Below are positions 36,022 to 46,300 of a stretch of 64,000 nt of DNA, piece after piece. Made by a program: the position numbers and the translations under genes. Source of the DNA: Mesorhizobium amorphae CCNWGS0123 (GTDB taxonomy: Bacteria > Pseudomonadota > Alphaproteobacteria > Rhizobiales > Rhizobiaceae); the NCBI RefSeq assembly GCF_001686985.1, contig NZ_CP015318.1, positions 1,486,001 to 1,550,000 on the forward strand, given 5' to 3'. Position 1 is the first letter of the stretch. Each line of letters begins with the position of its first letter. Below the pieces are notes generated by a model. That model did no database searches. It was not told the DNA's origin and was given only the letters and a program-made list of their open reading frames with translations.

Positions 36022-38312
36022 ACTTTCAGCCCCGCTGCCGCATCGCGCTCGGCCAGCCGATAGATCTGGTCACGTCCCGGCAGATAGGGATCCGGCCATT
36101 TGACGCCGCGGTCGCCAAGCGTGACGGCCGCATGCAGCGTCCAGTAGGGATCGGTGAGATGCGGTCGTGCCAGCGCCACAAGATCGGCGCGGCCGGCCAT
36201 CAGGATCGAATTGACATGGTCGGGCTCGTAGATGTTGCCGACCGCCATCGTCGCCATGCCGACCTCGTTGCGGATACGGTCGGAAAACGGCGTCTGGAAC
36301 ATGCGGCCATAGACCGGCTTCGCATTGGCTGAAGTCTGGCCAGCCGAGACGTCGCAGATATCGACGCCGGCCTCGTGCAGCATGCGTGCGATTTCGACCG
36401 CGTCGGCCGGCGTCACGCCTTCGATGCCGACCCAGTCATTGGCCGAGATGCGCATCGAGATTGGTTTTTCGGCCGGCCAGACAGTGCGCACCGCTCGAAA
36501 GACCTCAAGCGGAAAGCGCATGCGGTTTTCCAGCGAGCCGCCATAGTCATCCGTGCGCCGGTTGGTGATCGGCGTGATGAAAGAGGACAGCAGATAGCCA
36601 TGTGCGGCATGTATCTCCAGCATGTCGAAGCCGCAGCGTTCGGCCATCTCGGCGGAAGCGACGAACTGATCGCGAACCAGATCCATGTCGGTGCGGTCCA
36701 TTGCCTTCGGCACCTGGTTCTGTGGCGACCATGGCACCGCCGATGGCGCCATTACCGGCCAGTTGCCGGATGACAGCGGCACGTCAGTCCCCTGCCAGCC
36801 GACTCGGGTCGAGCCCTTGGCGCCGGAATGGCCGATCTGGGCGCAGATTTTCGCCTCGGTCTCGGCATGGACGAAATCGACCAGCCGCTTCCAGGCGACC
36901 TCGTGCTCCGGCGCGTAGAAGCCGGGGCAGCCCGGCGTGATGCGGCCTTCCGGGCTGACGCAGGTCATCTCGATATAGAGCAGGCCGGCACCGCCCTTGG
37001 CCCGCTCGGCATAATGGGCAAAATGCCAGTCGGTCGGACAGCCGTCTACCGCCTTGTACTGCGCCATCGGCGAAACGACGATGCGGTTGGCGAGCACCAT
37101 GTCGCGCAGCTTGAACGGCGCGAACATCGGCGCGCGGCGCAGGCTGTTGCCGCCGGCGCCGGCCTGGCGCTGGAACCATTCCTCGGCACCGGCCAGCCAT
37201 TCGGCATCGCGCAGCCTGAGATTCTCGTGGCTGATGCGCTGCGAGCGCGTCAGCAGCGAATAGTTGAACTGCACCGGGTCGAGGCCGAGATAGCGCTCGA
37301 CCTCCTCGAACCATTCGAGCGAATTGCGCGCCGCCGACTGCAATTTCAGCACTTCGGTGCGGCGCGCATCCTCATATTTGCGAAACGCCGCTTCGAGGTC
37401 CGGCTCGGACTCGACATAGTCGGCCAGCGCGACAGCGCTTTCCAGCGCCAGCTTGGTGCCGGAGCCGATCGAGAAATGCGCCGATGCCGCCGCATCGCCC
37501 ATCAGGGCGAGGTTCTTGTACGACCAGCGCTCGCACAGCACGCGCGGGAAATTGATCCAGGCCGAACCCCTGATGTGGTTGGCGTTGGTCATCAGCGCAT
37601 GGCCGCCGAGATGTTTTTCGAAGATGCGCTCGCAGACCGCGATCGACTCCTGCTGCGTCATCGCACCGAAGCCGAAGCGCTCCCAGGTCTGCTCGCTGCA
37701 TTCGACGATGAAAGTCGCGGTTTCGCTGTCGAACTGGTAGGCATGCGCCCATACCCAGCCATGTTCCGTCTTCTCGAAGATGAAGGTGAAGGCGTCGTCG
37801 AACTTTTGCTGGGTGCCGAGCCAGACGAACTTGCATTTGCGGGTGTCGATGTCGGGTTTGAACACGTCGACGAAAGTGCCGCGCGCTCTCGAGTTCAGAC
37901 CGTCGGCGGCAACCACCAGATCGTGGCTCTCCATGTACGGGCGCGGATCGGCGATGTCGGTCTCGAATTCCAGTCTGATGCCGAGCTCGCGCGCCCGCCG
38001 CTGCAGCAGGATCAGCAGCCGCTTGCGGCCGATGCCGCAGAAACCGTGGCCGGTCGAGACCGTGCGCACGCCGTCATGGATGACGGCGATGTCGTCCCAA
38101 TAGGCGAAATGCTTCCTGATCCAGACCGCGCTGACCGGATCGTTTCTGGTCAGGTTCTCGAGCGTTTCGGCCGACAGCACGACGCCCCAGCCGAACGTGT
38201 CGTCGGCACGGTTACGCTCGAACACCGTCACCTCGTGCGCGGCATCGCGGAGCTTCATCGAAATGGCAAAGTAGAGCCCGGCCGGTCCGCCGCCGAGAAC
38301 CGCAACCTTCAT
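36018..38312 (-). CDS. Two-domain flavoprotein: 2-aminobenzoyl-CoA monooxygenase/reductase type (also annotated salicylyl-CoA 5-hydroxylase/oxidoreductase)
   Basis: 764-residue fusion. Residues 1-385 form a group A aromatic hydroxylase (FAD loop [12 protein letters not shown], then [20 protein letters not shown] at about 272). Residues 396-755 form an old yellow enzyme domain with [19 protein letters not shown] and [12 protein letters not shown]. The known enzyme of this build is the Azoarcus 2-aminobenzoyl-CoA monooxygenase/reductase, which hydroxylates and then reduces the ring; salicylyl-CoA hydroxylases share only the first half in many organisms. ATG at 38312 follows AGGAG. It heads the operon with SDR, MarR, hydratase, acyl-CoA dehydrogenase and RidA, with an operator-like site 82 bases upstream. 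Confidence 0.88.
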   Translation of the reverse strand: MKVAVLGGGPAGLYFAISMKLRDAAHEVTVFERNRADDTFGWGVVLSAETLENLTRNDPVSAVWIRKHFAYWDDIAVIHDGVRTVSTGHGFCGIGRKRLLILLQRRARELGIRLEFETDIADPRPYMESHDLVVAADGLNSRARGTFVDVFKPDIDTRKCKFVWLGTQQKFDDAFTFIFEKTEHGWVWAHAYQFDSETATFIVECSEQTWERFGFGAMTQQESIAVCERIFEKHLGGHALMTNANHIRGSAWINFPRVLCERWSYKNLALMGDAAASAHFSIGSGTKLALESAVALADYVESEPDLEAAFRKYEDARRTEVLKLQSAARNSLEWFEEVERYLGLDPVQFNYSLLTRSQRISHENLRLRDAEWLAGAEEWFQRQAGAGGNSLRRAPMFAPFKLRDMVLANRIVVSPMAQYKAVDGCPTDWHFAHYAERAKGGAGLLYIEMTCVSPEGRITPGCPGFYAPEHEVAWKRLVDFVHAETEAKICAQIGHSGAKGSTRVGWQGTDVPLSSGNWPVMAPSAVPWSPQNQVPKAMDRTDMDLVRDQFVASAEMAERCGFDMLEIHAAHGYLLSSFITPITNRRTDDYGGSLENRMRFPLEVFRAVRTVWPAEKPISMRISANDWVGIEGVTPADAVEIARMLHEAGVDICDVSAGQTSANAKPVYGRMFQTPFSDRIRNEVGMATMAVGNIYEPDHVNSILMAGRADLVALARPHLTDPYWTLHAAVTLGDRGVKWPDPYLPGRDQIYRLAERDAAAGLKV

Positions 38313-38393
38313 GCCTGCGATCTCCTCTTCGCTTTCCGAGTCGCCGGCAAGGCCGGCGATCCCGACGTTCAGTATCGCGCCGCAGGCAATTTA

Positions 38394-38407
38394 TTTCAAG
38401 CTTAAAG
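38394..38407. promoter_or_regulatory. Operator-like palindrome upstream of the monooxygenase/reductase operon
   Basis: TTTCAAGCTTAAAG, 82-95 bases before the start of the 764-residue flavoprotein gene. It matches the consensus TTTYAAGCTTRAAA at 13 of 14 positions. It is flanked by AT-rich sequence (TTTTATAT) that may hold the promoter. Confidence 0.62.
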
Positions 38408-38457
38408 TTTTATATCGAAACGATTCCCGACGTCCGCGCGTGGCATACGAATGACGT

Positions 38458-39294
38458 TCACGTCAGTGCCTTTGTCGTGGCAAGCGTACCCAGCCAGGCC
38501 GCGTCGATTTCGGGCAGTGGGATGGCTGATATCAGGTCGCGTGTGTAGGCGTCCTTCGGACTGTCGAAAAGGGCGTCGGTGGCGCTGGCTTCGACGATCC
38601 TGCCTTCGCGCATGACGATGACCTGCTGGCAGAGCCGCCGGATCACCGACAGATCGTGGCTGATGAAAGCGACCGTCAGGCCCATTTCAGCCGCGAGTTT
38701 CTCCAGCAAGGTCAGGATCTGCGCCTGCGTCGACACGTCGAGGCCGGAGACAATCTCGTCGGCGAGCACGAACCTTGGTGACAGCGCCAGCGCCCTTGCG
38801 ATGCCGACGCGCTGGCGCTGGCCGCCCGACAATTGGTGGCGGTAGCGGCCGGCGAAATTCTGCGGCAGGCCAACGCGCTGCAACGCCTCCGCAACTCGGG
38901 TCTTGAGATTGTCGCCAAGGCCGTTCTGTTTCAGCGGCGCGGCGATGATGCTGAAAATGGTTCGGCGCGGATTGAGCGACGACATTGGATCCTGGAAGAT
39001 CATCTGCAGGTCGCGGCGCAGCGGCCGAAGCTCAGCTTCCGAAAGATGGCTGATGTCGCGGCCATCGAAGCGGATCGAGCCGGCGCTGGGTTCGATCAAC
39101 CGCACCAGGGCGCGGCCGAGCGTCGACTTGCCCGACCCGGATTCGCCGACAATGCCGGTCACCGACCCCTTGGGTAGGTCGAAATCCAGCCCCTTCAGGA
39201 TTTCGGCCAGCGGTGCCCGGCCAATCAGCGGCTTGCGCGTCATATCGGGCAGCGCCACCTTCAAGCCGCGTACGGAGATGAGCGACTCAGCCAT
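38458..39294 (-). CDS. Peptide-type ABC transporter ATPase (DppF-like), second importer
   Basis: 278-residue ABC ATPase. Walker A GESGSGKST, Q-loop MIFQDPMSSLNPR, signature LSGGQRQRVGIARAL and Walker B FVLADEIVSGLDVS. Note the E-I-V in place of the more usual EPT/EPV after the aspartate. ATG at 39294 overlaps the previous ATPase stop by eight bases. Last gene of the importer operon 43611-38458. Confidence 0.92.
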   Translation of the reverse strand: MAESLISVRGLKVALPDMTRKPLIGRAPLAEILKGLDFDLPKGSVTGIVGESGSGKSTLGRALVRLIEPSAGSIRFDGRDISHLSEAELRPLRRDLQMIFQDPMSSLNPRRTIFSIIAAPLKQNGLGDNLKTRVAEALQRVGLPQNFAGRYRHQLSGGQRQRVGIARALALSPRFVLADEIVSGLDVSTQAQILTLLEKLAAEMGLTVAFISHDLSVIRRLCQQVIVMREGRIVEASATDALFDSPKDAYTRDLISAIPLPEIDAAWLGTLATTKALT

Positions 39295-40168
39295 GACGCT
39301 GCCTCCAGGCCTGGTCGGCAGTAGCGATCTCCGCCGCAAGCCCGGCGAGCACAGCCTCGTCCACCGGCTTCAGCGAGGCGAGCGGATCGGTGTAGCGCGG
39401 CGTGGCTGCCATCAGCGCCCGCGTATAGGGGTGCTGCGGGGCGGCGAAGAGATCGGCCGTGTCAGCCTCCTCCACCACCTTGCCGGCATAGAGCACCGAG
39501 ACCTTCTGGCTGATCTTGGCGACGACACCGAGATCATGCGTGACGAACAGGATTGCCGTGCCGTGATCGCGCTGCAATTGCGCGATCAGGCGCAGGATCT
39601 GCTTTTGCACCGTCACGTCCAGCGCTGTCGTCGGCTCGTCGGCGACGATCAGCCTCGGCTCGGCGGCGAAGGCGGCGGCGATCAGCACGCGCTGGCGCAT
39701 GCCACCGGAAAGCTCGTGTGGATAGCTTTTCAGCACCCGCTCCGGGTCGCGGATCTGTACCTCGTCCAGCAACTGGCGGATGCGCTTGTCGGCCCTCTCG
39801 CCGCTCCAGCCGAGGATGCGCACCAGCCGGTCGGTCATTTGCGGGCCGATGCGGCGCGACGGGTTGAGCGCGGTCAGCGGGTCCTGCGGGATCAGCGCCG
39901 TGCGTGCGCCGATCAGCGTGCGCCTTGCCTTCGGCTGAAGTTGGCCGAGGTCTTCGCCTTCGAGCAGCATGTCGCCTTCGACGATGCGCACGCTGGACGG
40001 CAGCACGCCGAGCACCGCCTTGCCGATCATCGTCTTGCCGGCGCCGCTCTCGCCGACCAGCGCACGCACTTCGCCGGGCTGGACGGAGAGCGACACCGAG
40101 CGCAGCACGCGCTGGCCGTTGGGCAGCACGGCGCTCAACGAGCGGATGTCGAGGCAAGCCGCGCTCAT
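39287..40168 (-). CDS. Peptide-type ABC transporter ATPase (DppD-like), second importer
   Basis: 293-residue ABC ATPase. Walker A GESGAGKT, signature [15 protein letters not shown], Walker [15 protein letters not shown] and an H-loop FVTHDLGVV. The C-terminal [15 protein letters not shown] is the usual oligopeptide-type tail. ATG at 40168 overlaps the permease stop by four bases; the longer upstream frame lies inside the permease gene and is rejected. Confidence 0.92.
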   Translation of the reverse strand: MSAACLDIRSLSAVLPNGQRVLRSVSLSVQPGEVRALVGESGAGKTMIGKAVLGVLPSSVRIVEGDMLLEGEDLGQLQPKARRTLIGARTALIPQDPLTALNPSRRIGPQMTDRLVRILGWSGERADKRIRQLLDEVQIRDPERVLKSYPHELSGGMRQRVLIAAAFAAEPRLIVADEPTTALDVTVQKQILRLIAQLQRDHGTAILFVTHDLGVVAKISQKVSVLYAGKVVEEADTADLFAAPQHPYTRALMAATPRYTDPLASLKPVDEAVLAGLAAEIATADQAWRQRHG

Positions 40169-41013
40169 CGCAGCACCGGATCGAAACGGGCTTTCAGCGC
40201 CTCGCCGAACTGGCTGAACGACAGCACGGTCAGGATCAGCGTGATCAGCGGGAACACCAGCACCCACCAGGCCTGGTGGATCGACAGCCGGCCCTCGGCG
40301 ATGATGCCGCCCCAGGTCGGGTCGTCGGTCGAGATCGACAGATTGACGAAGGACAGGATCGCCTCGACGATGACGGCGATGCCCATCTCGAGCGACAGAA
40401 GCGCGACGATCGACGGCACCACATTGGGCAAGACTTCGCGCAGCATGATGCCGATGCGGCCATAGCCGGCGATGCGGGCATTCTCGACATAGTCCATGCG
40501 CGACTGCCCCATCGCCTCGGCGCGGATCACCCGGCAAAAGCGCGTCCAGTCGATGACGGCAATCGCGATGATGACGGAACTGAGGCCCGTGCCCAGCACC
40601 GCCACCAGCAGGATGGCGAACAGCACCGGCGGGAAGGCCATCCAGATGTCGACGACGCGCGAGATAATGCGGTCGGCCCAGCCGCCGAAATAACCGGCGA
40701 TCAGCCCGAGCGCCGAGCCGACCAGGCAAGCAGCAAGGGCAGCGGCGAAGGCGACGATGAAGGCGATGCGGCCGCCGAAGATCAATCGCGACAGCAGATC
40801 CCGGCCGAGACTGTCAGTGCCCAGCCAATAGCCGGGCTCTGTCCCGTCCAGCCAGAAGGGCGGCAGCCGCTCCAGCATCAGATCCTGCGCCAGCGGATCC
40901 TGCGGTGCGATCAGCGGCGCAAAGATCGCCGCCAGCAGCGCAAGCAGCAGCCAGCCGCCGGCAAGCCACAGCCTCGGCCCCACGCCACGCCTGGCGATGC
41001 GTGCCTCATCCAT
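40165..41013 (-). CDS. Peptide-type ABC transporter permease (DppC-like), second importer
   Basis: 282-residue inner-membrane permease with an N-terminal helix (LWLAGGWLLLALLAAIFAPL), the conserved YWLGTDSLGRDLLSRLIFG stretch and an EAA loop (RMDYVENARIAGYGRIGIML). ATG at 41013 overlaps the stop of the DppB-like gene by eight bases. Confidence 0.92.
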   Translation of the reverse strand: MDEARIARRGVGPRLWLAGGWLLLALLAAIFAPLIAPQDPLAQDLMLERLPPFWLDGTEPGYWLGTDSLGRDLLSRLIFGGRIAFIVAFAAALAACLVGSALGLIAGYFGGWADRIISRVVDIWMAFPPVLFAILLVAVLGTGLSSVIIAIAVIDWTRFCRVIRAEAMGQSRMDYVENARIAGYGRIGIMLREVLPNVVPSIVALLSLEMGIAVIVEAILSFVNLSISTDDPTWGGIIAEGRLSIHQAWWVLVFPLITLILTVLSFSQFGEALKARFDPVLR

Positions 41014-42013
41014 GGCGTAGCCTCGGATTGAGCAGCGCATACATCATGTCGACGGCAAGGTTGATCAGCACGAACAGCAGCGCGAAGACCAGCACGATGC
41101 CCTGGATCAGCGGCAGGTCGCGATTGATGACGGCATCGATCGCCATGTTGCCGAGGCCTTCATAGGAAAACAGCCGTTCGACGATGACCGTGCCGCCGAT
41201 GAGAAAGGTGAACTGCACGCCGACCAGCGTCAGCGTCGGCAGCGCGGCGTTCTTCAGCGCCTCGCGCAGGATGACCTGTGTTTCCGAAAAGCCTTTCACC
41301 CGCGCCAGCACGACATAGTCGAGGTCGAGCACTTCCTTCAGCGACTGTTTCAGCAACTGCGCGATGATCGCCGCCAGCGGCAGCGCCAGCGCCACGGCCG
41401 GCATCAGCATATGTTTCAGCAGGTCCCAGGTGAGGTCGAAACGCAGGCGCAGCATGCTCTCGACGAGATAGAATTGGGTGATGAAGGGCAGGTCGAGCTG
41501 TGGCGACACCCGGCCGGAAATGTCGAACACGGGTATGAGCACGCCGAACAGCAGGATCAGCACCAGCCCCCACAGGAAATCGGGGATGGAAAGTGCTGTC
41601 CCGCTGGCGATGTCGATGCCGGCCTCGACCGCCGTGCCGCGTTCGCGCGCGCCGAGGATCGCCGCCGTGCCGCCGATCGCCACCGCCATAACAAGCGCGA
41701 CGGTTGCGAGCTCCAGCGTCGCCGGCAGCCGGTTGAACACCAGCCCGAGCACGTCTTGCCGCAGCGAGATCGAGGTGCCGAAATCGCCTCTGACGACGCC
41801 GGACAGCCAGATGAAGAATTGCTGCACGATGGTCTTGTCCAGCCCGTAGAGCGCACGCAGCCTGGCGATGTCGGCATCGGTCGCGCCGGGCGGCAGCATC
41901 ATGGCGATCGGGTCGCCGGGCGCGACGCGGATGACGACAAAGACGACGACAGCGACGCCGAACAGCGTGATCGCCATCGTCAGCAGACGGATCAGAAATC
42001 TTTGCAGAAGCAT
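41006..42013 (-). CDS. Peptide-type ABC transporter permease (DppB-like), second importer
   Basis: 335-residue inner-membrane permease. N-terminal helix LLTMAITLFGVAVVVFVVI, then APGDPI, several further helices and an EAA loop (DYVVLARVKGFSETQVILRE). ATG at 42013 has a modest AGG ribosome site. It follows the binding-protein gene by 71 bases. Confidence 0.92.
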   Translation of the reverse strand: MLLQRFLIRLLTMAITLFGVAVVVFVVIRVAPGDPIAMMLPPGATDADIARLRALYGLDKTIVQQFFIWLSGVVRGDFGTSISLRQDVLGLVFNRLPATLELATVALVMAVAIGGTAAILGARERGTAVEAGIDIASGTALSIPDFLWGLVLILLFGVLIPVFDISGRVSPQLDLPFITQFYLVESMLRLRFDLTWDLLKHMLMPAVALALPLAAIIAQLLKQSLKEVLDLDYVVLARVKGFSETQVILREALKNAALPTLTLVGVQFTFLIGGTVIVERLFSYEGLGNMAIDAVINRDLPLIQGIVLVFALLFVLINLAVDMMYALLNPRLRHG

Positions 42014-42084
42014 GGTCGCCTGTACGTCTGGCGAAAAGGGGCGCGCCACCGGTCGCGGCAGCGCGCATGCAGTCTATGCCGCGA

Positions 42085-43611
42085 TCAGGCCGGGGTCATC
42101 AGCGCCGGCAGCAGCGCGCCGGAGACGTGCTGGACGACGTTGACGCCCTTGGCATGCACGATCGGCTGCGCATACTGGATCAGCGGCAGCACATAGGCCT
42201 GCTCGGCGATGTATTTGTCGACCGCCTTCCAGCCTGCAATGCGCTTGGCCTCGTCCTTCTCGCCCCATAGCGGGTTGATCATGTCGATCAGGTCCTGGCT
42301 GTCCCACACCGAGTGCGGGCTCGGGCCATACATGGCAAAGCCGGTCGATGTCGTCGGATCGCCAATGGCGTTGCCCCAATTGTAGAAGGCCGCCGGCGCC
42401 AGCTTGTCGGCGGCGCGCAATTCGTAGTGCTTGGCGATCTCGTAGACCTCGATCGTCGCCTCGATGCCGACCTTGCGCCACATGCCGACGATCGCCTGGA
42501 TCATCTCGTAGTCCTTGGGCTTGAAGCCCTTGGTCGTCTGTATGGTGAACTTGACCGGCTTTTCAGGCGAATAGCCGGAAGCGGCCAGCAGTTCCTTGGC
42601 CTTCTCCGGATCGTGCTCGACCTTGATCGAGGCATCGAAGGCCGTGTATTCCGGCGTCTCCAGCGTCGCGATCGACTGGCCGTAGCCGCGCAGGAGCCGC
42701 TTGACCAGAAGCTCCTTGTCCACCGCCATCACCGCCGCCTGGCGGACGTTCTTGTCCAGCATCGCCTCGATGTCATTGAAGAAGATCATGCCGATGTCGG
42801 AGACGTTCTTGCAGGAGCCGGCAAGCCCGTCCTTGGCGATCAGCCGGTCATACTCCTCATAGGGGATTTCGAGCGTCACCTGCGAGGAACCGGATTCGAT
42901 TTCGGCAACGCGGCTCGCCGCGTCGGTGACGAACTTGATCGTCACATTCTCGAAGGCCGGCTTGCCGCCCCAGTAGTTCGGATTGGCCTTGAGCCGGAGG
43001 AAGGCGTTGCGCTCGAATTTGTCGACCATATAGGGGCCGGTACCGATCGGCGCTTTTTCGAAACCTTCGGCGCCGACCTTCTCGTAATAGGCCTTCGGCA
43101 TGATGTAGCCGGTGAGGAACGACATCCATTTGAAATAGACCGGATCGAACTGCACGACATCGCCGGTGATCTTGTTGCCGTCGATCTTGAAGTTGTTGAC
43201 GTTCTTCCAGACGAACTGGATCGGGTTGCCGGTCTTCTCGTCGCCCGCCCGCTGCAGCGACCAGACCACGTCCTCGGCCGTGAATGCCGAACCGTCATGC
43301 CATTTCACGCCGTCGCGCACCGTCATCATGATCTTGGTGCGGTCGTCGTTCCAACCCCATTCGGTGAGCAGGCCCGGCGCGAAGGACAGATCCGGCTTCT
43401 GCGGGATGAACTGGTCGAATACCGACTGGTAGAGACCCTGAATGGTCGGATTGACCGCCGACGGCCCGGTCGTCGGATCCCACGACGGCAGGTTGACGTT
43501 GTAAGCGATGGTCAGTTCGCCCGCTGCCTTGGCAATTTTCGGCAAACCGAGTGCGGTCGCGCCGATCGCTGCAGCACTGTATCCGAGCAAGTCGCGTCTG
43601 TTGATTGTCAT
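42085..43611 (-). CDS. Peptide-type ABC transporter, periplasmic binding protein, second importer
   Basis: 508-residue family 5 solute-binding protein. The N-terminus INRRDLLGYSAAAIG with its twin arginine suggests Tat export, cut after about residue 29 (AKAA). The family core includes VRDGVKWHDGSAFTAEDV and KAPIGTGPYMVDKF. In this cluster the ligand may be an aromatic compound or conjugate instead of a peptide (inference from neighbours). ATG at 43611 follows AGGGGA. It lies 111 bases after the FAD oxidoreductase gene on the same strand. Confidence 0.9.
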   Translation of the reverse strand: MTINRRDLLGYSAAAIGATALGLPKIAKAAGELTIAYNVNLPSWDPTTGPSAVNPTIQGLYQSVFDQFIPQKPDLSFAPGLLTEWGWNDDRTKIMMTVRDGVKWHDGSAFTAEDVVWSLQRAGDEKTGNPIQFVWKNVNNFKIDGNKITGDVVQFDPVYFKWMSFLTGYIMPKAYYEKVGAEGFEKAPIGTGPYMVDKFERNAFLRLKANPNYWGGKPAFENVTIKFVTDAASRVAEIESGSSQVTLEIPYEEYDRLIAKDGLAGSCKNVSDIGMIFFNDIEAMLDKNVRQAAVMAVDKELLVKRLLRGYGQSIATLETPEYTAFDASIKVEHDPEKAKELLAASGYSPEKPVKFTIQTTKGFKPKDYEMIQAIVGMWRKVGIEATIEVYEIAKHYELRAADKLAPAAFYNWGNAIGDPTTSTGFAMYGPSPHSVWDSQDLIDMINPLWGEKDEAKRIAGWKAVDKYIAEQAYVLPLIQYAQPIVHAKGVNVVQHVSGALLPALMTPA

Positions 43612-43722
43612 GGTCGTTCCCCTGTTTGGTTTGTCTGCGCGGTGTCGTTGTCGTTCGCTGGGCTCAGGCTACTTGGGCGATCGCGCCTCGCCCTCCTTCG
43701 CCCTTGTAAATCTTCTTGGCTG

Positions 43723-45297
43723 CTACCTCCCGCCAAGCTGTTGCGCGAGCATGAAGCCCGAAGCCGCTCCGGTTCCGGCGCCTGGCCAGGTCGCGGCACC
43801 CGTCAGGTGCAGATTGGCGACCGGCGTGTTCCAGCCGGCATACCCGCGCGCCGGGCGGAACAAAAAGTTCTGCGCCAGATGGTGGCTGCCGCAGACCTGG
43901 TCGCCGCCGACGAGGTTCGGGTTCTCGCGTTCGAGGTCGAGCGGCGAGAACACCGCGCGGCCGAGGATTTTTTGGCGCAGGCCCGGCGCGTAGCTCTCGA
44001 TGATGTCGAGCACGCGCTCGGCATAAGCTTGCTTGACCTCGTCCCAGCGGTCCGGCGCGATCTTGCCTGCCGCGTCGCCGAGGATTTCGGCCGGCAGCAT
44101 GCGCACCTGCACCCAGAGGATGTGCTTGCCGTCGGGCGCCCGCGACGGGTCGACCGCCGTCGGCTGACCGACGACCAGCACCGGCTCGTCCGGCAACATG
44201 CCTGCCATCGCCTGCTGATAGGTGCGCGACATCGCATCGAGCGAGGGTGAAAGATGTACGTAGGCAAACTGCCGGAGTTCTGCCCCGGCGCGCCAGTCCG
44301 GCAGATCGTCGAGCGCCAGATGGATCATCATCGTGCCCGGCGCATGGCGGAATTTTTTCATCGCCGCATCGAAGCCGGCATCGCCGGACCCATCAGGCAG
44401 CAGCTTGCCAGGCAATGCCTTGGGCGCGACGCCGGCGATGACGGCCCTGCTGGCGATATGGAAATCGCCGAAAGCGAGCCGCACGCCGGTAGCCCTACCT
44501 CCGGCAACCGTGATCTCGGCCACCTCGGCGCCGGTGGCGATCTTGCCGCCGGCCGCGGTGACCATGCCGGAGAGCGCGCGGATCATGGTGTCGGCGCCAC
44601 CCTTGCCGAGCACCATGCCGAAAGCCTGATTGGCCATCGATTCCAGATAGGGGAACACCGCACCGCCGGCGATGTCGGGGGCGAAGTCGAGGTGCATGCC
44701 CCAGGCGGCAAGCGTCGTCCGGACATGCGGGGATTCGAAAGTCTCCTCGAGCCACGCGCGGGGTGAGGACAGCAGGAGACGCCCTGTATCGAGCGCGCCG
44801 GAAAAACCTTTCTTGCGCCACAGGTTCCAGGCGTTGCCGGCGAGCGCGCGTCCGCTCATCGGCGAGCCCAGCAGGCGGAACAGATGCTCGGCCTCGGGCA
44901 TGAAACCGGCGACCAGCCGGCGCCATGTCGCGGCATCGGCCGCGGAAAAGGCCGCCAGCCGGGACGCGGTCGTTTCCAGATCGTTGCTGACGCCGAACCA
45001 GCGACCATCGGGGAAGGCGCTGGCGAAACAATCAGCTACGGGTGCGAATTCCAACCCGTGGGTTTTCAATTCATTTGCATATTTCCGATGAAAGGCCGAG
45101 CCGGCAAACAGGCTCAGATTCATCGCGCCGAAATCGTGGCGGAAGCCGGGAACGGTATATTCGTGGGTCTGGACAGCGCCGCCTATTGTTGCACTGCGTT
45201 CAAAAACGGCAGTTTTCCAGCCCTTGAGCGCCAGATGCGCGGCGCATGCCAGACTGTTGTGGCCTGCCCCGACAAAGATGGCGTCGAACTCGCTCAC
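43723..45297 (-). CDS. NAD(P)/FAD-dependent oxidoreductase, phytoene desaturase-like, first copy
   Basis: 524-residue flavoprotein with the Rossmann FAD loop IFVGAGHNSLACAAHLALKG and FERSATIGGAVQT right after it. The C-terminal FAD contact is LTGAATWPGAGTGAASGFMLA. The family covers carotenoid desaturases and many uncharacterised amine or ring oxidases. GTG at 45297 is the start. It is divergent from the isatin hydrolase-like gene and paralogous to the gene at 46521. Involvement in oxidation of the indole-derived ring is inferred from context only. Confidence 0.85.
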   Translation of the reverse strand: MSEFDAIFVGAGHNSLACAAHLALKGWKTAVFERSATIGGAVQTHEYTVPGFRHDFGAMNLSLFAGSAFHRKYANELKTHGLEFAPVADCFASAFPDGRWFGVSNDLETTASRLAAFSAADAATWRRLVAGFMPEAEHLFRLLGSPMSGRALAGNAWNLWRKKGFSGALDTGRLLLSSPRAWLEETFESPHVRTTLAAWGMHLDFAPDIAGGAVFPYLESMANQAFGMVLGKGGADTMIRALSGMVTAAGGKIATGAEVAEITVAGGRATGVRLAFGDFHIASRAVIAGVAPKALPGKLLPDGSGDAGFDAAMKKFRHAPGTMMIHLALDDLPDWRAGAELRQFAYVHLSPSLDAMSRTYQQAMAGMLPDEPVLVVGQPTAVDPSRAPDGKHILWVQVRMLPAEILGDAAGKIAPDRWDEVKQAYAERVLDIIESYAPGLRQKILGRAVFSPLDLERENPNLVGGDQVCGSHHLAQNFLFRPARGYAGWNTPVANLHLTGAATWPGAGTGAASGFMLAQQLGGR

Positions 45298-45313
45298 GCC
45301 CCAAACCCATTTC

Positions 45314-45327
45314 CTTTATGCTTAAAG
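45314..45327. promoter_or_regulatory. Operator-like palindrome in the oxidoreductase/cyclase divergent promoter
   Basis: CTTTATGCTTAAAG, with CTTTA and TAAAG as arms. It matches TTTYAAGCTTRAAA less well than the other sites (11 of 14). It lies 17 bases before the leftward oxidoreductase start and 90 bases before the rightward cyclase start. Confidence 0.5.
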
Positions 45328-45416
45328 ATAATTGCAGATGCATATGTTTTCGTCTAGTAGGATATTAAGGGCCGAGACGAGCCTCGATCATCATCGACAA
45401 AGAGGGAACTGAGACC

Positions 45417-46208
45417 ATGGACACGCAAAAACTCCTCGGCGAAGTCGCCGGCCAGCTGCTTTCAGGCGGCATCAAGGTGGTCGACCTGTCGGCGCCGCTC
45501 GGACCCGACACGCCGCTGATCAAGCTGCCGCCGGAGCTTGCCGTCGACACGCCGAAGGTCGAGATCCACTCGATCTCCCGTTATGACAAGAACGGCCCGT
45601 GGTGGGCCTGGAACTGGCTGAAGCTCGGCGAGCATTCGGGCACGCATTTCGACGCGCCGCAGCACTGGATCACCGGCAAGGACTATCCGGACGGCGCCAC
45701 CGACACCATTCCGGCCCAAAATTTCGTCGGCCCGGTAAACGTCATCGACTGCTCGAAGGAAGCCGCCGCCGACCACGATTTCCTGCTCACCGTCGACCAC
45801 ATCAAGGCATGGGAAGCCAAGCATGGCGCCATCAATCCCGGCGAGTGGGTGGTGATGCGCACCGACTGGTACAAGCGCAACGGCTCGGAAGCCGAATTCC
45901 TCAACGCCAACGAGACCGGGCCGCACACCCCTGGCCCGACCGCCGAGGCGATCCAGTTCCTGATCAGCAAGGATATCAAGGGCTGGGGCAGCGAGACGAT
46001 CGGCACCGATGCCGGCAAGGCCGGCGGCATGGAGCCGCCATTCCCGGCGCACACGCTGATGCACAAGGCCAACCGCTACGGCCTCGCCAGCCTCTGCAAC
46101 CTCGACCAACTGCCGCCGAAGGGCGCGATCCTGATCGCCGCCCCGCTCAAGATCGAGCACGGCACCGGCAGCCCGATCCGCGCGCTGGCGCTGGTGCCGG
46201 GCAAATAG
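45417..46208 (+). CDS. Cyclase-family metal hydrolase, isatin hydrolase-like
   Basis: 263-residue member of the cyclase/kynurenine formamidase family (PF04199). The manganese site is GEHSGTHFDAPQHWITGKD. The segments NGPWWAWNWLKLGEHSG, NVIDCSKEAAAD, TPGPTAEAI and GTDAGKAGGMEPPFPAH agree with my memory of isatin hydrolase from Labrenzia; bacterial kynurenine formamidases are shorter (about 210) and lack the tryptophan cluster. It would open isatin to isatinate (2-aminophenylglyoxylate). ATG at 45417 has AGAGGGAA upstream. First of the rightward genes leading to iorAB-like genes. Confidence 0.82.
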   Translation: MDTQKLLGEVAGQLLSGGIKVVDLSAPLGPDTPLIKLPPELAVDTPKVEIHSISRYDKNGPWWAWNWLKLGEHSGTHFDAPQHWITGKDYPDGATDTIPAQNFVGPVNVIDCSKEAAADHDFLLTVDHIKAWEAKHGAINPGEWVVMRTDWYKRNGSEAEFLNANETGPHTPGPTAEAIQFLISKDIKGWGSETIGTDAGKAGGMEPPFPAHTLMHKANRYGLASLCNLDQLPPKGAILIAAPLKIEHGTGSPIRALALVPGK

Positions 46209-46300
46209 ACGAGGCGGCGGTCTTCGGGAGAAGATCATGCTTGCGGGCGAAACTCTGGTGACGAAGTCGGGGCGGCCGTCCTGTAGGGCCAGCGCTCTAC

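Noticed and set aside
36018..38312. Salicylyl-CoA 5-hydroxylase as the main function
   Set aside because: Kept only as alternative: the fused old yellow enzyme domain and the nearby isatin hydrolase and IorAB-like genes fit 2-aminobenzoyl-CoA better.
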